Of a stretch of 64,000 bases of DNA, positions 39,889 to 48,843 are shown piece by piece (position 1 is the first letter of the stretch; each line of letters opens with the position of its first letter). The translations under genes were made by a program, and so were the position numbers. The stretch lies in contig NZ_LT576451.1 of NCBI RefSeq assembly GCF_900086645.1, positions 806,001 to 870,000 on the forward strand, written 5' to 3'. The notes beneath the pieces are model-generated. The model made no database searches. It saw only the letters and a program-made list of their open reading frames with translations, and was not told the DNA's origin. Source of the stretch: Curtobacterium sp. 9128 (GTDB lineage Bacteria > Actinomycetota > Actinomycetes > Actinomycetales > Microbacteriaceae).

Positions 39889-41537
39889 GGTCGTGCCCCC
39901 AGGACTGCCTCGACGTACTGCTGGGGGGACTCGAGCGACTCGGCCGCCCTGGTGGCGTACCCGTACAGTGGGCCGGCGACGACGGTCAGCGCGACGGAGC
40001 CGAGCACGGCGACCGTGGTGACGCCGACCAGCATGCGCGGCAGGCGGGTGCGGCCGGAGACGTGGTGCATGCTCCCGGTGACCGGGTCCGTGACCGTCAC
40101 CGAGCCTCCCGACAGGACCGAGCCGTCCGCTTCGGACCGGGTGACGGGTGCCGGCTCCGGAGCGCGCAGCGACTCGTGCGGCTCCGCCACCGCGACGTGC
40201 GGGGCCGCTGCCTCGGCGGCGGGCTTCGGCCGCCAGAAGGCGGCATCCCACACGCGCATCAGCGCGTAGAGGGTGAGGAGCGAGGTCACGATCCCGGCGG
40301 CGATGGTCATGTACGCCAGCGGACTGCCGTCGATCGCCGCGGCGCGGAAGAGTCCGAGCTTGCCGATGAACCCGGAGAAGGGTGGGATCCCGCCGAGGTT
40401 GAACGCCGGGATCAAGTACAGGGCGGCCAGGAACGGTGCGGCCTTGAGCAGACCGCCGAGCGACCTGGTCGACGTGGTCCCGCCGACGCGTTCCATCAGG
40501 CCAGACACCAGGAACAGGGTCGTCTGCACGACGATGTGGTGCACCGTGTAGAACACCGCAGCTGCCGTGCCGACGACCGATCCGAGCCCGACGCCCATCA
40601 CCATGAACCCGATGTGGCTGATCAGCGTGAACGACAGCAGTCGCTTCACGTCGGTCTGCGACACGGCGCCGAGCACGCCGACGATCATCGTCAGTGCGGC
40701 GACCACGAGCAGGACGGTGTTGAGCTGCGGGCGCGGGAACATGATCGTCTCGAGGCGGATGATCGCGTAGATGCCCACCTTGGTCAGCAGGCCGGCGAAC
40801 ACCGCCGTGACCGGTGCCGGTGCGGTCGGGTACGAATCAGGGAGCCAGAACGCCAGCGGGAACACCGCCGCCTTGATGCCGAAGCCGATGAGCAGCATCG
40901 TGTGGATGAGCAGCTGCACGTGATCAGGCAGCGCGGCCATCCGCTCGCTGATCTGGGCGATGTTGACCGTGCCCGTCGCGCCGTAGACCAGCCCGATCGC
41001 GGAGAGGAAGATCGCCGACGCGATGAGGCTCGTCACGATGTACGTCGTGCCGGCCCGCACGCGCTGCTCGCTGCCGCCGAGGGTGATCAGCACGTAGCTC
41101 GCGACGAGGAGCATCTCGAACGCCACGTAGAGGTTGAAGAGGTCGCCGGCGATGAAGGAGTCGAGGACGCCCGCCGCGAGGACGAGGTACGTCGGGTAGA
41201 AGATCGTGACCGGGGCCTCGCCGTCGTCCGCGGCCAGACCCTGCCCGATCGAGAACAGCAGGACGATGAGCAGCACGCTCGCGGACACCGTGAGGAGCAA
41301 CGCGCTCAACCGGTCGACGACGAGCGAGATGCCGTAGGGGGCGTCCCAGCCACCGACCTGCACGACGATGGTGCCGTGGTGGTCGACCAGCACCATCAGC
41401 GTCGCGGCGACGGCCAGCGCGATGACGAGCACGGCCACGGTGATCGCGCGCTGGATGCGCTGGTGCCGGAGCAGCCCGAGGGCGACGGCCGCGCCGAGGA
41501 GCGGGACGAGGACGAGGAGCGGGACGAGGAAGGTCAT
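39885..41537 (-). CDS. mrpD: Mrp antiporter subunit D
   Basis: The 550-residue protein is a complex I NuoN/M-like subunit with about 14 helices. Features are FNLYVAFEMLLVASYVLITL with the key Glu, GFGIKAAVFPLAFWLPDSYP with the conserved Lys, LLTKVGIYAIIRL, and FTLISHIGFMVMG. A polar insertion before the last helix (AAEAAAPHVAVAEPHESLRA) is longer than usual. The ATG overlaps the mrpC stop. Confidence 0.94.
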   Translation of the reverse strand: MTFLVPLLVLVPLLGAAVALGLLRHQRIQRAITVAVLVIALAVAATLMVLVDHHGTIVVQVGGWDAPYGISLVVDRLSALLLTVSASVLLIVLLFSIGQGLAADDGEAPVTIFYPTYLVLAAGVLDSFIAGDLFNLYVAFEMLLVASYVLITLGGSEQRVRAGTTYIVTSLIASAIFLSAIGLVYGATGTVNIAQISERMAALPDHVQLLIHTMLLIGFGIKAAVFPLAFWLPDSYPTAPAPVTAVFAGLLTKVGIYAIIRLETIMFPRPQLNTVLLVVAALTMIVGVLGAVSQTDVKRLLSFTLISHIGFMVMGVGLGSVVGTAAAVFYTVHHIVVQTTLFLVSGLMERVGGTTSTRSLGGLLKAAPFLAALYLIPAFNLGGIPPFSGFIGKLGLFRAAAIDGSPLAYMTIAAGIVTSLLTLYALMRVWDAAFWRPKPAAEAAAPHVAVAEPHESLRAPEPAPVTRSEADGSVLSGGSVTVTDPVTGSMHHVSGRTRLPRMLVGVTTVAVLGSVALTVVAGPLYGYATRAAESLESPQQYVEAVLGARP

Positions 41538-41986
41538 CGGTGGGCCTCGTCCTGGGTCTGGTCTTCGTGGTGGCGTTCGTGGTCGGTGTCGGCTTCCGGG
41601 TCCGTGTCGGTCTCCGGGTCGTCCTCGGCCGGGGCGTCCCGTTCGTGCCGGATCGCGACGTCGGCCTCGTCCACCTCGACCTCGTCCGCGCGGGACAGCG
41701 TCCAGGAGCGGTGGATGAGGGCGAGCAGGAACGCGCTGACGGCGAAGGTGATCACGATGGCGGTCAGGGCGAACGCCTGGGGCAGCGGGTCGGTGATGCC
41801 GTCCGACGACTTGCCGATCGGCGGGTTCCCGGCGGCTCCGGACATCACGAGCAGCAGCAGGTTGAGGGCGTTGCCGACGAGCAGGAACCCGAGCAGCATC
41901 CGCGTGAGCGAGCGTTCGAGCAGCAGGTAGACCCCGCAGGCGAAGAGCACGGCCATCGCGATGACGAGGACGAGGGTGATGGTCAT
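41534..41986 (-). CDS. mrpC: Mrp antiporter subunit C with acidic tail
   Basis: The 150-residue protein is NuoK-like with three helices and the motif YLLLERSLTRMLLGFLLVGN, then LTAIVITFAVSAFLLALIHR. A C-terminal tail of about 45 residues is strongly acidic (VEVDEADVAIRHERDAPAED, then Asp/Glu/His-rich), longer than in most MrpC proteins. It starts at the ATGA overlap with mrpA. Confidence 0.93.
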   Translation of the reverse strand: MTITLVLVIAMAVLFACGVYLLLERSLTRMLLGFLLVGNALNLLLLVMSGAAGNPPIGKSSDGITDPLPQAFALTAIVITFAVSAFLLALIHRSWTLSRADEVEVDEADVAIRHERDAPAEDDPETDTDPEADTDHERHHEDQTQDEAHR

Positions 41987-44883
41987 GCGGTCACCTCTTG
42001 CTGTTCGTGGTCGCCTGGGTTGCCCTCGATCGAGTCGGACGTCGGGGTGTTCGTGTCCTCGAGCCGCTGCCGGTCGACCTCTGCGCCGAGGCTCCGCAGG
42101 ACGTCGAGCACCAGGCCGACGACGACGAGGTACACACCGATGTCGAAGAACGTCGCCGTGACGAACTCGATGTGCCCGAGGATCGGGACCGTGGCCTCGA
42201 AGAACTCCGAGTACAGGGCTTCCCGGCCGAAGAACAGCGGCACGATCGCGGTGATCGCGGCCGTCGCGACCCCCAGGCCGAGCAGCCGGCCGGCACGGAT
42301 CGGAGCGGCGGCGCCGAGCTCGGCGGGGCCACCGGCCAGGTAGCGGGCCGCGAGCGCGATGCCCGCGACGAGGCCGCCGGCGAACCCGCCACCGGCGGCG
42401 TTGTGCCCGGCGAACAGCAGGTACACGGACAGGACGATGAGCCCGTGGAACAGCAGTCGGACGACGACGTCCAGCAGCGCGGAGCGACCGGTCGGGAGCG
42501 CGGCGCTCGTCGGCAGCCAAGCGCGGGGCTCGCCGTCCGGGCGGTGCTTGTCGCTCGCGATGACACTCGGCAGGTCGCGGAGTCGGGGGAGCGTGTCCTC
42601 GCGCGAGTTCACGAAGATCAGGCTCGCGACACCGGTGGCCGCGGCGACGACCACGGTGAGCTCACCGAGCGTGTCCCAGCCACGGAGGTCGACGAGCGCG
42701 ACGTTCACCACGTTCAGTCCGTGTCCGAACGAGCTCGTCAGCGCGGGGAGGTCCGGCCAGATCGGCCTGGCCGACCGAGCAGAGGCGGCGACGATGACGA
42801 CGACCGCCAGGGTGGCGCCCGCGAGTGCTGCGAACAGGGCGCGGAGCACCCGGAAGCGCGAGGGGTTCGCCGTCGCGATCCGCGGGGGGAGGCGGCGGAG
42901 CACCAGGACGAAGGCGATGAGCGTCACCGTCTCGACGACGAGCTGCGTGAGGGCGAGGTCCACGGCGCCGTGCAGGACGAACAGCACCGACATGCCGTAG
43001 CCCGTGACGCCGACGAGCACGGCCGCGGCGAACCGGGTCTTCGCGGTGAGGACGGCGATCGCGGCGATCGACATCACGATCACGACCGGGATCTGGCCCC
43101 ACGAGTCGGCGAAGCGCACGTGGAACTCCCACGGCCCGCCGAGCGCCAGGTTGACGAGGGCACCGGCGACGAACACCGACAGGATGACCGTCAGGTAGTA
43201 GGGGAGCGAGCCCCGCTGGAGGGCGGCGGTGACACCGGTGGCGGCCCGGTCGAGCCCGCGCATGAGGTGTCGGTAGGTGTTCGCCGCGCTCGGGAACCCG
43301 GCGAGGCGGTGCTGCAGCGACTCGACCCTCGTGCGCGCGGCGAAGAGCGCCAGGCCGCCGAGGAGCGTGATCGCGGAGATGCCGAGCGCCGGCTCGAGCC
43401 CGTGCCAGAGCGCCAGGTGCGGCACGGCTTCCCCGGACATCGACGCGGCGGCAGCGGCCGGTTCGAGCCCGTGCGCCACGACCGGCGTGAGGAGTCCGAG
43501 CGCGAGGCCCGTGAGCCCGAGGATCGACGGGACCACCCCGAGACCGTGCAGTGCGTGCGGCTCGGTCTGCTCCACGCCGGGCTTGCGGGCGAAGGCGCCC
43601 CAGAGGAAGCGCAGCGAGTAGGCGACGGTGAGGACGGACCCGACGGTGACACCGACGAGTGCGAACCACGCCCACCCGGACCCCGGGCCGTGCAGCGCTT
43701 CGACGAGTCCGGTGAGGACGGCTTCCTTCGCCACGAACCCGATCATCGGCGGGATGCCGGCCATCGACAGGAGTGCCAGGACGGCGACGGTCGCGAGCCA
43801 CGGGAGCTTCCGGCCGAGCCCGGACAGATTGCCGAGGTCCCGGGTGCCGGTGACGTGGTCGATCGTCCCGACGACCAGGAACAGCGTCGACTTGAACGCG
43901 GCGTGGGCGACGAGCAGCGCGACCCCGCCGAGGGCGATCGCGGGCGTGCCCCAGCCGGCGGCGAGCACGAGGAACCCGAGCTGGGCGACCGTGCCGTACG
44001 CGAGCAGCAGCTTGAGGTCGGTCTGGCGGAGGGCCCGGTACCCGCCGATCACCATGCCGAGCACGCCGAGCAGGGTGATCGTCTCGCGCCAGCCTTCGAG
44101 CAGCGCGAACGCCGGGGCGAGCCGGGCGACGAGGTAGATGCCGGCCTTGACCATCGCCGCGGCGTGTAGGTACGCGCTCACCGGGGTCGGCGCGGCCATC
44201 GCGGCCGGGAGCCAGAAGTGGAAGGGGACGATCGCGGACTTCGTCAGGGCACCGGCGAGGATCAGCACGACCGACACCGTGACGATCGTGCCGGTCGGGG
44301 CCTGCGCGACGATGGCGGACAGCTGCGTCGTGCCGGCCGTGACGGACAGGATGACGAGGCCGGCGAGCATCGCCAGGCCGCCGGCCGTGGTGACGACGAG
44401 CGCCTGCATCGCAGCGGCGCGGCTCGCCCGCTTGACGGCGTCGTGGCCGATGAGCAGGTAGGAGAAGACGGTGGTCGCTTCCCACAGGACGAACAGCACG
44501 ATGACGTCGTCGGCGATCACCAGGCCGTACATCGACCCGGCGAACGCGGTGAGGACGCCGGCGAAGCGCCCGAGCCCCGGCTCCTTCGGGCCGAAGTACG
44601 ACGCGCAGTACACGAGCACGAGCGCGCCGACGACGGACACCACGAGCGCGAGGACCCACGACAGTGCGTCGACCCGGAGCGCGATCGACAGGTCGAGCTG
44701 CGGGATCCACGGCACCGTCGAACTGATGCCCCCGTGCAGTGCCCGGTCGGTCTGCGCGATCGTCAGGACCGCTGCGGCCGCCGGCGCGAGTGCGGCGACG
44801 TAGAAGACACGGCGCCCGAGCAGGGGTGTCAGCGCGGGGACGAGGAGTGCGACGACTCCGAACGCGACGAGGACGGTGACCAT
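41983..44883 (-). CDS. mrpA: Mrp antiporter subunit A with fused subunit B
   Basis: The 966-residue protein joins MrpA, a NuoL-like subunit of about 20 helices, with an MnhB domain at the C-terminus. MrpA features are ALSWVLALVVSVVGALVLVY, FVLWEATTVFSYLLIGHD, SAIVPFHFWLPAAMAAPTPV and AAFKSTLFLVVGTIDHVTGT. The MnhB part is seen as YLLFAGHNAAGGGFAGGLVA and ATFFDIGVYLVVVGLVLDVL. No separate mrpB exists here. GGAGG lies upstream of the ATG. The complex exports Na+ in exchange for H+, giving alkali and salt tolerance. It heads a tightly overlapping six-gene operon. Confidence 0.95.
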   Translation of the reverse strand: MVTVLVAFGVVALLVPALTPLLGRRVFYVAALAPAAAAVLTIAQTDRALHGGISSTVPWIPQLDLSIALRVDALSWVLALVVSVVGALVLVYCASYFGPKEPGLGRFAGVLTAFAGSMYGLVIADDVIVLFVLWEATTVFSYLLIGHDAVKRASRAAAMQALVVTTAGGLAMLAGLVILSVTAGTTQLSAIVAQAPTGTIVTVSVVLILAGALTKSAIVPFHFWLPAAMAAPTPVSAYLHAAAMVKAGIYLVARLAPAFALLEGWRETITLLGVLGMVIGGYRALRQTDLKLLLAYGTVAQLGFLVLAAGWGTPAIALGGVALLVAHAAFKSTLFLVVGTIDHVTGTRDLGNLSGLGRKLPWLATVAVLALLSMAGIPPMIGFVAKEAVLTGLVEALHGPGSGWAWFALVGVTVGSVLTVAYSLRFLWGAFARKPGVEQTEPHALHGLGVVPSILGLTGLALGLLTPVVAHGLEPAAAAASMSGEAVPHLALWHGLEPALGISAITLLGGLALFAARTRVESLQHRLAGFPSAANTYRHLMRGLDRAATGVTAALQRGSLPYYLTVILSVFVAGALVNLALGGPWEFHVRFADSWGQIPVVIVMSIAAIAVLTAKTRFAAAVLVGVTGYGMSVLFVLHGAVDLALTQLVVETVTLIAFVLVLRRLPPRIATANPSRFRVLRALFAALAGATLAVVVIVAASARSARPIWPDLPALTSSFGHGLNVVNVALVDLRGWDTLGELTVVVAAATGVASLIFVNSREDTLPRLRDLPSVIASDKHRPDGEPRAWLPTSAALPTGRSALLDVVVRLLFHGLIVLSVYLLFAGHNAAGGGFAGGLVAGIALAARYLAGGPAELGAAAPIRAGRLLGLGVATAAITAIVPLFFGREALYSEFFEATVPILGHIEFVTATFFDIGVYLVVVGLVLDVLRSLGAEVDRQRLEDTNTPTSDSIEGNPGDHEQQEVTA

Positions 44884-44926
44884 GGGGCGCCTCCTCGGGG
44901 TCGGGCGTGCAAGTCCGGCTCTGGGT

Positions 44927-44948
44927 GGCTCTCAGGCTACCGAGAGCC
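44927..44948. terminator. Stem-loop downstream of the quinone reductase gene
   Basis: GGCTCTC (44927-44933) pairs with GAGAGCC (44942-44948) around an 8-base loop, 45 bases after the stop of the leftward quinone reductase gene and before mrpA. It could separate the two leftward units. The mrp promoter should lie in the same 110-bp gap, but I cannot identify its boxes. Confidence 0.5.
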
Positions 44949-44993
44949 GGATGGGGAGAACCTGAACGACCGGACAGGATGACCCGCCGAGGA

Positions 44994-45938
44994 TCAGACT
45001 ACGAGCACCACTCTGCTCGTCCCGGCGTCGACCTGTCCGGCCCATGCGTCCGCGACGGCGTGCATCGGCAGCGCGGTCGCGTCGACCGCGATGGTGCCGT
45101 CCGCGATGGCGCCGACGATGCCCGGGAGCTCGGCGACGAACCCGGACGTCCCCACCGATCCCTGCCCGCTGCCGACGATGGTGAGGCCGGACGCGCGGAG
45201 CGCTGCGGACGGGATCGGAGCCTCCTGGCCGGCCGTCGACCCGATCGCGATCCAGTCGAGGCGCGCGCCGCGGGCCTCGCGGGCGGTGACGAGCGTCCGC
45301 ATGACCGCGGCGGCGGGCGCACCCCAGACGTAGTCGATGACGACGTCCACGTCGGATGCCGCGCGGCCGATCGCCTCGACGTCGTCGAGCGGGACGACGA
45401 CGTCCGCGCCGAGCGCCGGGAGTTCGGCGAGTCGCTCCGGGTTGCGCCCGCTCGCGACGACGTGGGACGCCCCGAGGTGCTTCGCGACCTGCACGGCGGC
45501 ACGGCCGGATGCCCCGGTGGCGCCGAGCACGAGCACCCGCGCGCCGTCCGGGAACGCGATGCGCCGACGGAGCGCCACCCACGACGACATCACCGGGTTG
45601 ACGCCGGCCGCGATCCGGGCGGGGTCGGCGCCGTCCGGCAGCACGACGCTCGCGCGGGGGTCCACCGCGGTGCGTTCGGCCATCGATCCCCGGGTGTCCG
45701 ACTGCACGGCGAAGTAGCGGAGCGTGCCGTCCGGGAACCGTCCGACGCCGTCGACGCCCGGGACCAGGGGGAGCGCGCCGTCGCTCGTGTAGTGCGACCC
45801 GTCCGCCTGTGACCGGACGCGGGGGTGCAGGCCGGCGGCGACGACGTCGACCACGACCTCCTCGCCGCGGGGTTCGGGCTCCGGGAACTCGGTCCACGTG
45901 GGTGCCGAGTCGAAGTGTGTGACGACCGATGCGTGCAT
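44994..45938 (-). CDS. Zinc-less alcohol dehydrogenase/quinone reductase family protein
   Basis: The 314-residue medium-chain dehydrogenase has a GroES-like N-terminus (EEVVVDVVAAGLHPRVRSQA, PLVPGVDGVGRFPDG) and the nucleotide motif VLGATGASGRAAVQVAKHLG near residue 138. No zinc-binding Cys cluster is present, so it belongs to the quinone oxidoreductase/enoyl reductase branch and should use NADPH to reduce quinones or enones. GGAGG lies 6 bases before the ATG. It is divergent from a MarR gene with two operator-like sites in the shared promoter, a common arrangement for electrophile or quinone stress control. Confidence 0.88.
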   Translation of the reverse strand: MHASVVTHFDSAPTWTEFPEPEPRGEEVVVDVVAAGLHPRVRSQADGSHYTSDGALPLVPGVDGVGRFPDGTLRYFAVQSDTRGSMAERTAVDPRASVVLPDGADPARIAAGVNPVMSSWVALRRRIAFPDGARVLVLGATGASGRAAVQVAKHLGASHVVASGRNPERLAELPALGADVVVPLDDVEAIGRAASDVDVVIDYVWGAPAAAVMRTLVTAREARGARLDWIAIGSTAGQEAPIPSAALRASGLTIVGSGQGSVGTSGFVAELPGIVGAIADGTIAVDATALPMHAVADAWAGQVDAGTSRVVLVV

Positions 45939-45954
45939 GACTGCCTCCAATTGG

Positions 45955-46005
45955 TTCGTGTTACGAATCAAAGTAGTTCGCACCACGAAGTTCGTCAAGT
46001 AGGCT
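45955..46005. promoter_or_regulatory. Divergent promoters with two TTCG-N5-CGAA operators
   Basis: Two palindromes TTCG-N5-CGAA lie at 45955-45967 and 45977-45989, 22 bases apart, on the same face of the helix. Leftward: -35 TTGACG (45998-45993), 17-bp spacer, -10 TACTTT (45975-45970) for the quinone reductase. Rightward: -35 TTCGCA (45977-45982), 17-bp spacer, -10 TAGGCT (46000-46005), six bases before the marR ATG. Site 2 overlaps both promoters. Confidence 0.7.
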
Positions 46006-46011
46006 CGGACC

Positions 46012-46425
46012 ATGGACACCATCGAGCAGGACCGCCTCGTCGACGCCCTCGGCCACGCTGCGTTCACGACCATGGGCTCGCTGACCGGGCTGGCGGCCGA
46101 CGCCGGGTTGTCCCTGACGCAGCTCCGGGTGCTCGCGATCCTGCGTGACCGCCGCCTGCGGATCGGCGACCTGGCCGAGTACCTCGGGCTCGAGAAGTCG
46201 ACGATGACCGGGCTCGTCGCCCGTGCCGAGAAGAAGGAACTGCTCGCGCGCGTCCCGAACGCGGACGACGCGCGCGCGGTCGACGTGGTGCTCACCGACC
46301 GCGGGCACGAGGTGGCCGCCGCGCTCGAGGCAGCCATGCGTGACGCGCTCCTGCCGCTCACCGAGCGGCTGCCGTCGGCGGACCGCCGTCGGCTCCGCGA
46401 GCTGCTGGAGCGCATGCTGCGCTGA
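46012..46425 (+). CDS. MarR family transcriptional regulator
   Basis: The 137-residue protein has the MarR winged helix: LTQLRVLAILRDRRLRIGDL, the recognition helix region LGLEKSTMTGLVARAEKKEL and the wing ARVPNADDARAVDVVLTDRG with its conserved DDAR. A -10 box ends six bases before the ATG, so the transcript is probably leaderless. It should repress the divergent quinone reductase gene and itself through the TTCG-N5-CGAA sites. Confidence 0.92.
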   Translation: MDTIEQDRLVDALGHAAFTTMGSLTGLAADAGLSLTQLRVLAILRDRRLRIGDLAEYLGLEKSTMTGLVARAEKKELLARVPNADDARAVDVVLTDRGHEVAAALEAAMRDALLPLTERLPSADRRRLRELLERMLR

Positions 46426-46464
46426 CGTGCGCGGGTCCGGCAGGTGCTCTGGTCGCGCCCACCG

Positions 46465-46510
46465 CCGGACGGGAGGCTCGTGCCGGGGCCGCCACGAGCC
46501 TCCCGTCCGG
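46465..46510. terminator. Perfect 18-bp stem hairpin after marR (GGACGGGAGGCTC family)
   Basis: CCGGACGGGAGGCTCGTG (46465-46482) pairs perfectly with CACGAGCCTCCCGTCCGG (46493-46510) around a 10-base loop, 40 bases past the marR stop. It is a strong terminator candidate and a clear member of the recurrent family. Confidence 0.75.
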
Positions 46511-46564
46511 TGGCCGGCCGCGTCGATCGCCGTGGGACGCGCGCACGTGTCGTTGCGTCTGCAA

Positions 46565-46608
46565 GGAGCGACAGGGTCGCTGTCGTACGACAGCGACCCT
46601 GTCGCTCC
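46565..46608. repeat. 44-bp perfect palindrome centred on GTCGTACGAC
   Basis: The 44 bases equal their own reverse complement; the left half starts GGAGCGACAGGGTCGCTGTC and the centre is GTCGTACGAC. A related TGTCGTACGACA element occurs 89 bases further on (46654-46665). There is no loop in the DNA sense, so an RNA hairpin would have only a minimal turn. It could be a terminator, a protein-binding site or a repeat of a mobile palindromic family. Confidence 0.8.
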
Positions 46609-46701
46609 CACGCGCCTGCAACTGTTGCGGACGCGTGGGGACGACAAGACCGATGTCGTACGACACCGACGCTGTCGTTCCGAGTCGGGTCGAGGGAACG
46701 C

Positions 46702-46743
46702 GGGTGCGGGGGCGGGGACGGGTGCGGGGGTGCGGGAGGGGGG
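46702..46743 (+). other. G-run tract with quadruplex potential
   Basis: Within 42 bases the plus strand has at least seven runs of three or more G separated by short linkers (GGGTGCGGGGGCGGGG, then GGGTGCGGGGG, GGG and GGGGGG). It lies 45-87 bases upstream of the lipoprotein gene start, where a folded quadruplex in DNA or mRNA could affect expression. Confidence 0.5.
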
Positions 46744-46788
46744 ACGCGAGCACGCGGGCTCGCAACCGCGGCGCGTACCGTGCGCGCC

Positions 46789-47907
46789 ATGCGCACCCGG
46801 ACCGCAGCACCGATCGCGTCGTTCGCCCTGCTCGTCCTGGCGCTCGCCGGGTGCACCGCCGGGTCGGACGCCGACGAGTCGACCACACGCCGCAGCGCCA
46901 CCGCGGGGCCGGCGCCGACCGACCTGGCCACCGGCGAGGTCGCACCCACCGGAGCCGTCTCGGACGTCGCGACGGACCTCGACGCCCCGTGGTCGGTGGT
47001 GCTCACCGACGACGACGTCCCGCTCGTCAGCCTGCGCGACTCCGGGGACGTGCTCGAAGTCGGGGACGACGGCGACACCCGCACGGTCGGCACGATCGAG
47101 GGTGTCCGGCACGGCGGCGAGGGTGGGCTGCTCGGCCTCGCGCTGCACGACGACGACCTGTACGTCTACTCGACGGGCGACGACGGCAACCGCGTCGAGC
47201 GCTACGCCCTCACCGGCAGCGCGGGGTCGTACGCCCTCGGCGACGCGGCGACGGTCATCGACGACCTGCCCGCGAACAGCTTCCACAACGGCGGGCGCAT
47301 CGCGTTCGGCCCCGACGACATGCTCTACGTGACGGTCGGCGACGCCGGCAACCGGTCGGAGGCGCAGGACCGGGACTCACTCGCCGGCAAGATCCTGCGG
47401 CTCACGCCGACAGGGGAGGTCCCTGCCGACAACCCGTTCGACGGCTCCCCGGTGTGGTCGCTCGGGCACCGGAACGTGCAGGGGCTCGGGTGGGCATCCG
47501 ACGGCACGATGTTCGCGTCCGAGTTCGGCGAGAACACCTGGGACGAGCTCAACGTCATCGAACCCGGTGCCGACTACGGCTGGCCCGAGGTCGAGGGCAC
47601 CGGGGGTGTCGATCAGGGTTTCGTCGATCCGGTGCAGCAGTGGCGGACCTCCGACGCCAGCCCGTCCGGCCTCGCGGTGGTCGATGACACCGTGTTCATC
47701 GCGAACCTCCGCGGCGAGGTGCTGCGGTCGGTGCCCGTGTCCGACCCGTCGACGTCGCGGGAGTGGTTCGCCGGGACGTACGGGCGGCTGCGCACGGTGC
47801 TCGCCGGCCCCGGCGACACGCTCTGGTTCGTGACGAACAACACCGACGGCCGCGGCAGCACCGGGACCGGCGACGACCGGATCCTGTCGGTCGCACTGAC
47901 CGACTGA
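46789..47907 (+). CDS. PQQ-type glucose/sorbosone dehydrogenase lipoprotein
   Basis: The 372-residue protein has a lipoprotein signal with ALAGC and Cys22, then a six-bladed beta-propeller of the soluble glucose dehydrogenase/YliI family. Motifs are GGEGGLLGLAL, SFHNGGRIAFGPDDMLYVTV, GDAGNRSEAQDRDSLAGKIL, SLGHRNVQGLGW and EFGENTWDELNVI. These fit PQQ-dependent sugar oxidation outside the membrane, though many relatives are uncharacterised. The ATG precedes a good signal peptide; the frame upstream runs through the hairpin region and is discarded. The next two genes could process lactone and keto products. Confidence 0.88.
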   Translation: MRTRTAAPIASFALLVLALAGCTAGSDADESTTRRSATAGPAPTDLATGEVAPTGAVSDVATDLDAPWSVVLTDDDVPLVSLRDSGDVLEVGDDGDTRTVGTIEGVRHGGEGGLLGLALHDDDLYVYSTGDDGNRVERYALTGSAGSYALGDAATVIDDLPANSFHNGGRIAFGPDDMLYVTVGDAGNRSEAQDRDSLAGKILRLTPTGEVPADNPFDGSPVWSLGHRNVQGLGWASDGTMFASEFGENTWDELNVIEPGADYGWPEVEGTGGVDQGFVDPVQQWRTSDASPSGLAVVDDTVFIANLRGEVLRSVPVSDPSTSREWFAGTYGRLRTVLAGPGDTLWFVTNNTDGRGSTGTGDDRILSVALTD

Positions 47908-47967
47908 CAGGCTGACCGACTGATCGGGTGGCGGACCGACGCACGGCGCGCGCGTACCGTCTGGGCC

Positions 47968-48789
47968 ATGCCTGCTCTCACCGACACGTTCGTCATGTCC
48001 AACGGCCTCCACATCCCGAAGATCGGGTTCGGCACCTGGCAGATCCCACCGGGCTCCGAGGCCTACGACGCCACCCGCGTCGCGCTCGACGCCGGCTACC
48101 GCCACATCGACACCGCGGCCGCGTACGGCAACGAGGCCAGCGTCGGCGAGGCCGTCCGCGACAGCGGCGTCCCGCGTGACGAGGTCTTCATCACCACGAA
48201 GCTCCCGGCCGAGATCAAGACCGCGGCAGGCGCCCGTGAGGCCTTCGCGGCCTCGACGGCGGCGCTCGACCTCGGCGTCGTCGACCTGTACCTGATCCAC
48301 GCGCCGTGGCCGTGGAGTGACATGGGCAGCGACCACCGCGCGGGCAACGTCGAGGTGTGGAAGGTCTTCGAGGAGCTCTACGACGCCGGCAAGACGAAGT
48401 CGATCGGTGTCTCGAACTTCGTCGTCGCGGACCTCGAGCACCTCCTCGCGAACACCGACGTCACCCCGCACGCCGACCAGATCCGCTGGTTCATCGGCAA
48501 CACCCAGGACGACACGACGGCCTTCAGCGCCGAGCACGACATCCTCGTCGAGGGGTACTCGCCGCTCGCCACCGGCGGCCTGCTGTCGAACGCCGCGATC
48601 GAGGAGATCGCCCGGAAGTACGACAAGACCGTCGCACAGGTCGCCATCCGCTACCTGCTCGAGAAGGACGTCCTGCCGCTGCCGAAGTCCACGACCCCGT
48701 CCCGCATCGCGGAGAACGCCGACGTCGACTTCGTCCTGGCGCCGGAGGACGTCGCGACCCTCGACGCGCTGGAGGACACCACGGCGTGA
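47968..48789 (+). CDS. Aldo/keto reductase (2,5-diketo-D-gluconate reductase-like)
   Basis: The 273-residue enzyme has the full catalytic set: GYRHIDTAAAYGNEASVGEA (Asp and Tyr), TTKLPAE (Lys) and VDLYLIHAPWPW (His), then VSNFVVADLEHLL and a C-terminal LPLPKSTTPSRIAENADV for NADPH. It belongs to the bacterial DkgA/YvgN group, which reduces diketogluconate, methylglyoxal and other carbonyls. It follows the sugar dehydrogenase gene by 60 bases on the same strand and precedes a lactonase-like gene. Confidence 0.92.
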   Translation: MPALTDTFVMSNGLHIPKIGFGTWQIPPGSEAYDATRVALDAGYRHIDTAAAYGNEASVGEAVRDSGVPRDEVFITTKLPAEIKTAAGAREAFAASTAALDLGVVDLYLIHAPWPWSDMGSDHRAGNVEVWKVFEELYDAGKTKSIGVSNFVVADLEHLLANTDVTPHADQIRWFIGNTQDDTTAFSAEHDILVEGYSPLATGGLLSNAAIEEIARKYDKTVAQVAIRYLLEKDVLPLPKSTTPSRIAENADVDFVLAPEDVATLDALEDTTA

Positions 48790-48843
48790 CCGCGAGTGGC
48801 GCCGGGCCGGGGCCGTAGGCTCGTGGTGTTCGAAGGAGAACCC

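Larger units (their letters stand above)
46426..46788. other. 363-bp gene-free region dense in hairpins and G-runs
   Basis: No credible gene lies here. In order it holds a GGACGGGAGGCTC-family hairpin (46465-46510), a 44-bp perfect palindrome (46565-46608), a hairpin CCCACGCG/CGCGTGGG (46607-46614 with 46632-46639), a second TGTCGTACGACA element (46654-46665) with partly paired flanks, and a G-run tract (46702-46743). The region separates the MarR gene from the sugar dehydrogenase lipoprotein gene. Confidence 0.8.

Noticed and set aside
41983..44883. Frameshift joining mrpA and mrpB
   Set aside because: The frame is continuous and MrpA-MrpB fusions are common in actinobacteria, so this is a normal fusion rather than an error.
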